From assembly GCA_902477055.1 (NCBI GenBank), contig CABSFY010000028.1:1-23378 (forward strand): a stretch of 23,378 nt of DNA, written 5' to 3'. Positions 23,221-23,378 of this stretch are shown here, in pieces. Below the pieces are notes generated by a model. That model worked only from the letters and a program-made list of their open reading frames with translations, had not been told where the DNA came from and ran no database searches. The stretch comes from an uncultured Eubacteriales bacterium (lineage in GTDB: Bacteria; Bacillota; Clostridia; Oscillospirales; Oscillospiraceae). Position 1 is the first letter of the stretch; every line of letters starts with the position of its first letter. The translations under genes were made by a program, and so were the position numbers.

Positions 23221-23378
23221 CGTAGGGGCCGAAATGGATGCATAGGGTCGAAACGGCTGCGTAGGGGCCGATGCCCACATCGGCCCGCTGCTGGCAGTAT
23301 CGTCTTACGGATGCGACCATCGTCCATCGGATGCACTATCGAGATTCGTTCGTAGGGCGGGGTCACCCGACCCCGCCG
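23221..23378. repeat. Hairpin-rich intergenic repeat cluster, copy B
   Basis: A module at 23260-23286 has CGTAG, then arms GGGCCGATG and CATCGGCCC around CCCA. A module at 23351-23377 has CGTAG, then arms GGCGGGGTC and GACCCCGCC around ACCC. A partial module lies near 23221 (CGTAGGGGCCGA), and a shared GCAGTATCG lies between the two full hairpins, as in copy A. No gene is visible after 23147. The cluster runs off the window end. Confidence 0.75.

Overview
The window reads as a chromosomal segment of a GC-rich anaerobic Firmicute, most likely a gut member of the Oscillospirales/Clostridia. The inference rests on the gene families: a sodium-pumping oxaloacetate decarboxylase with a separate biotin carrier, SLH-anchored surface proteins, a bacterial serpin, a YedF/cysteine desulfurase/Se-S-carrier operon, and RecD2-ComFC-MreB gene order. 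Promoters are of the sigma-A type and Shine-Dalgarno sites are strong AGGAGG-type. No rRNA, tRNA, CRISPR array, transposase or phage gene was seen.

Layout. 1-367 is non-coding: a dispersed-repeat-like segment, then an orphan-looking promoter flanked by two related palindromic boxes, then the serpin terminator. 368-2765 (minus) holds a secreted serpin lipoprotein, a DtxR-type metalloregulator and an FMN-dependent NAD(P)H reductase; the last two form an operon. 2964-4712 (plus) is a Na/Pi cotransporter with a PhoU-like tail. 4827-6881 (plus) is an exported SGNH hydrolase with three SLH repeats. 6882-7177 is a repeat-bearing spacer. 7178-10654 (minus) is the oxaloacetate decarboxylase operon, with gamma, biotin carrier, beta and alpha in transcription order. 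10738-13800 (minus) is a large membrane protein with a kinase fold whose catalytic aspartate is replaced, plus extracellular FN3-like repeats. It is divergent from 13952-15115 (plus), a zinc-ribbon, membrane-anchored Ig-like protein. 15167-17156 (minus) is the selenium/sulfur-handling operon, behind a perfect consensus promoter. 17339-23147 (plus) is a probable operon: small membrane protein, recD2, comFC, mreB and a membrane-anchored polysaccharide-deacetylase-like protein, closed by a strong terminator. The window ends in a second copy of the hairpin-rich repeat seen at 6911-7089.

How it fits together. The decarboxylase pump would couple oxaloacetate breakdown to a sodium gradient that the neighbouring Na/Pi transporter could use. 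MreB and the deacetylase-like protein point to wall synthesis, and RecD2 and ComFC to DNA repair and competence. The most notable observations are: (1) comFC is complete except for one in-frame TGA exactly at the second Cys of its zinc ribbon; (2) a predicted pseudokinase/FN3 receptor shares a divergent promoter region with a zinc-ribbon/Ig protein; (3) a repeat family is built from 9-bp hairpins with compensatory base changes between copies.
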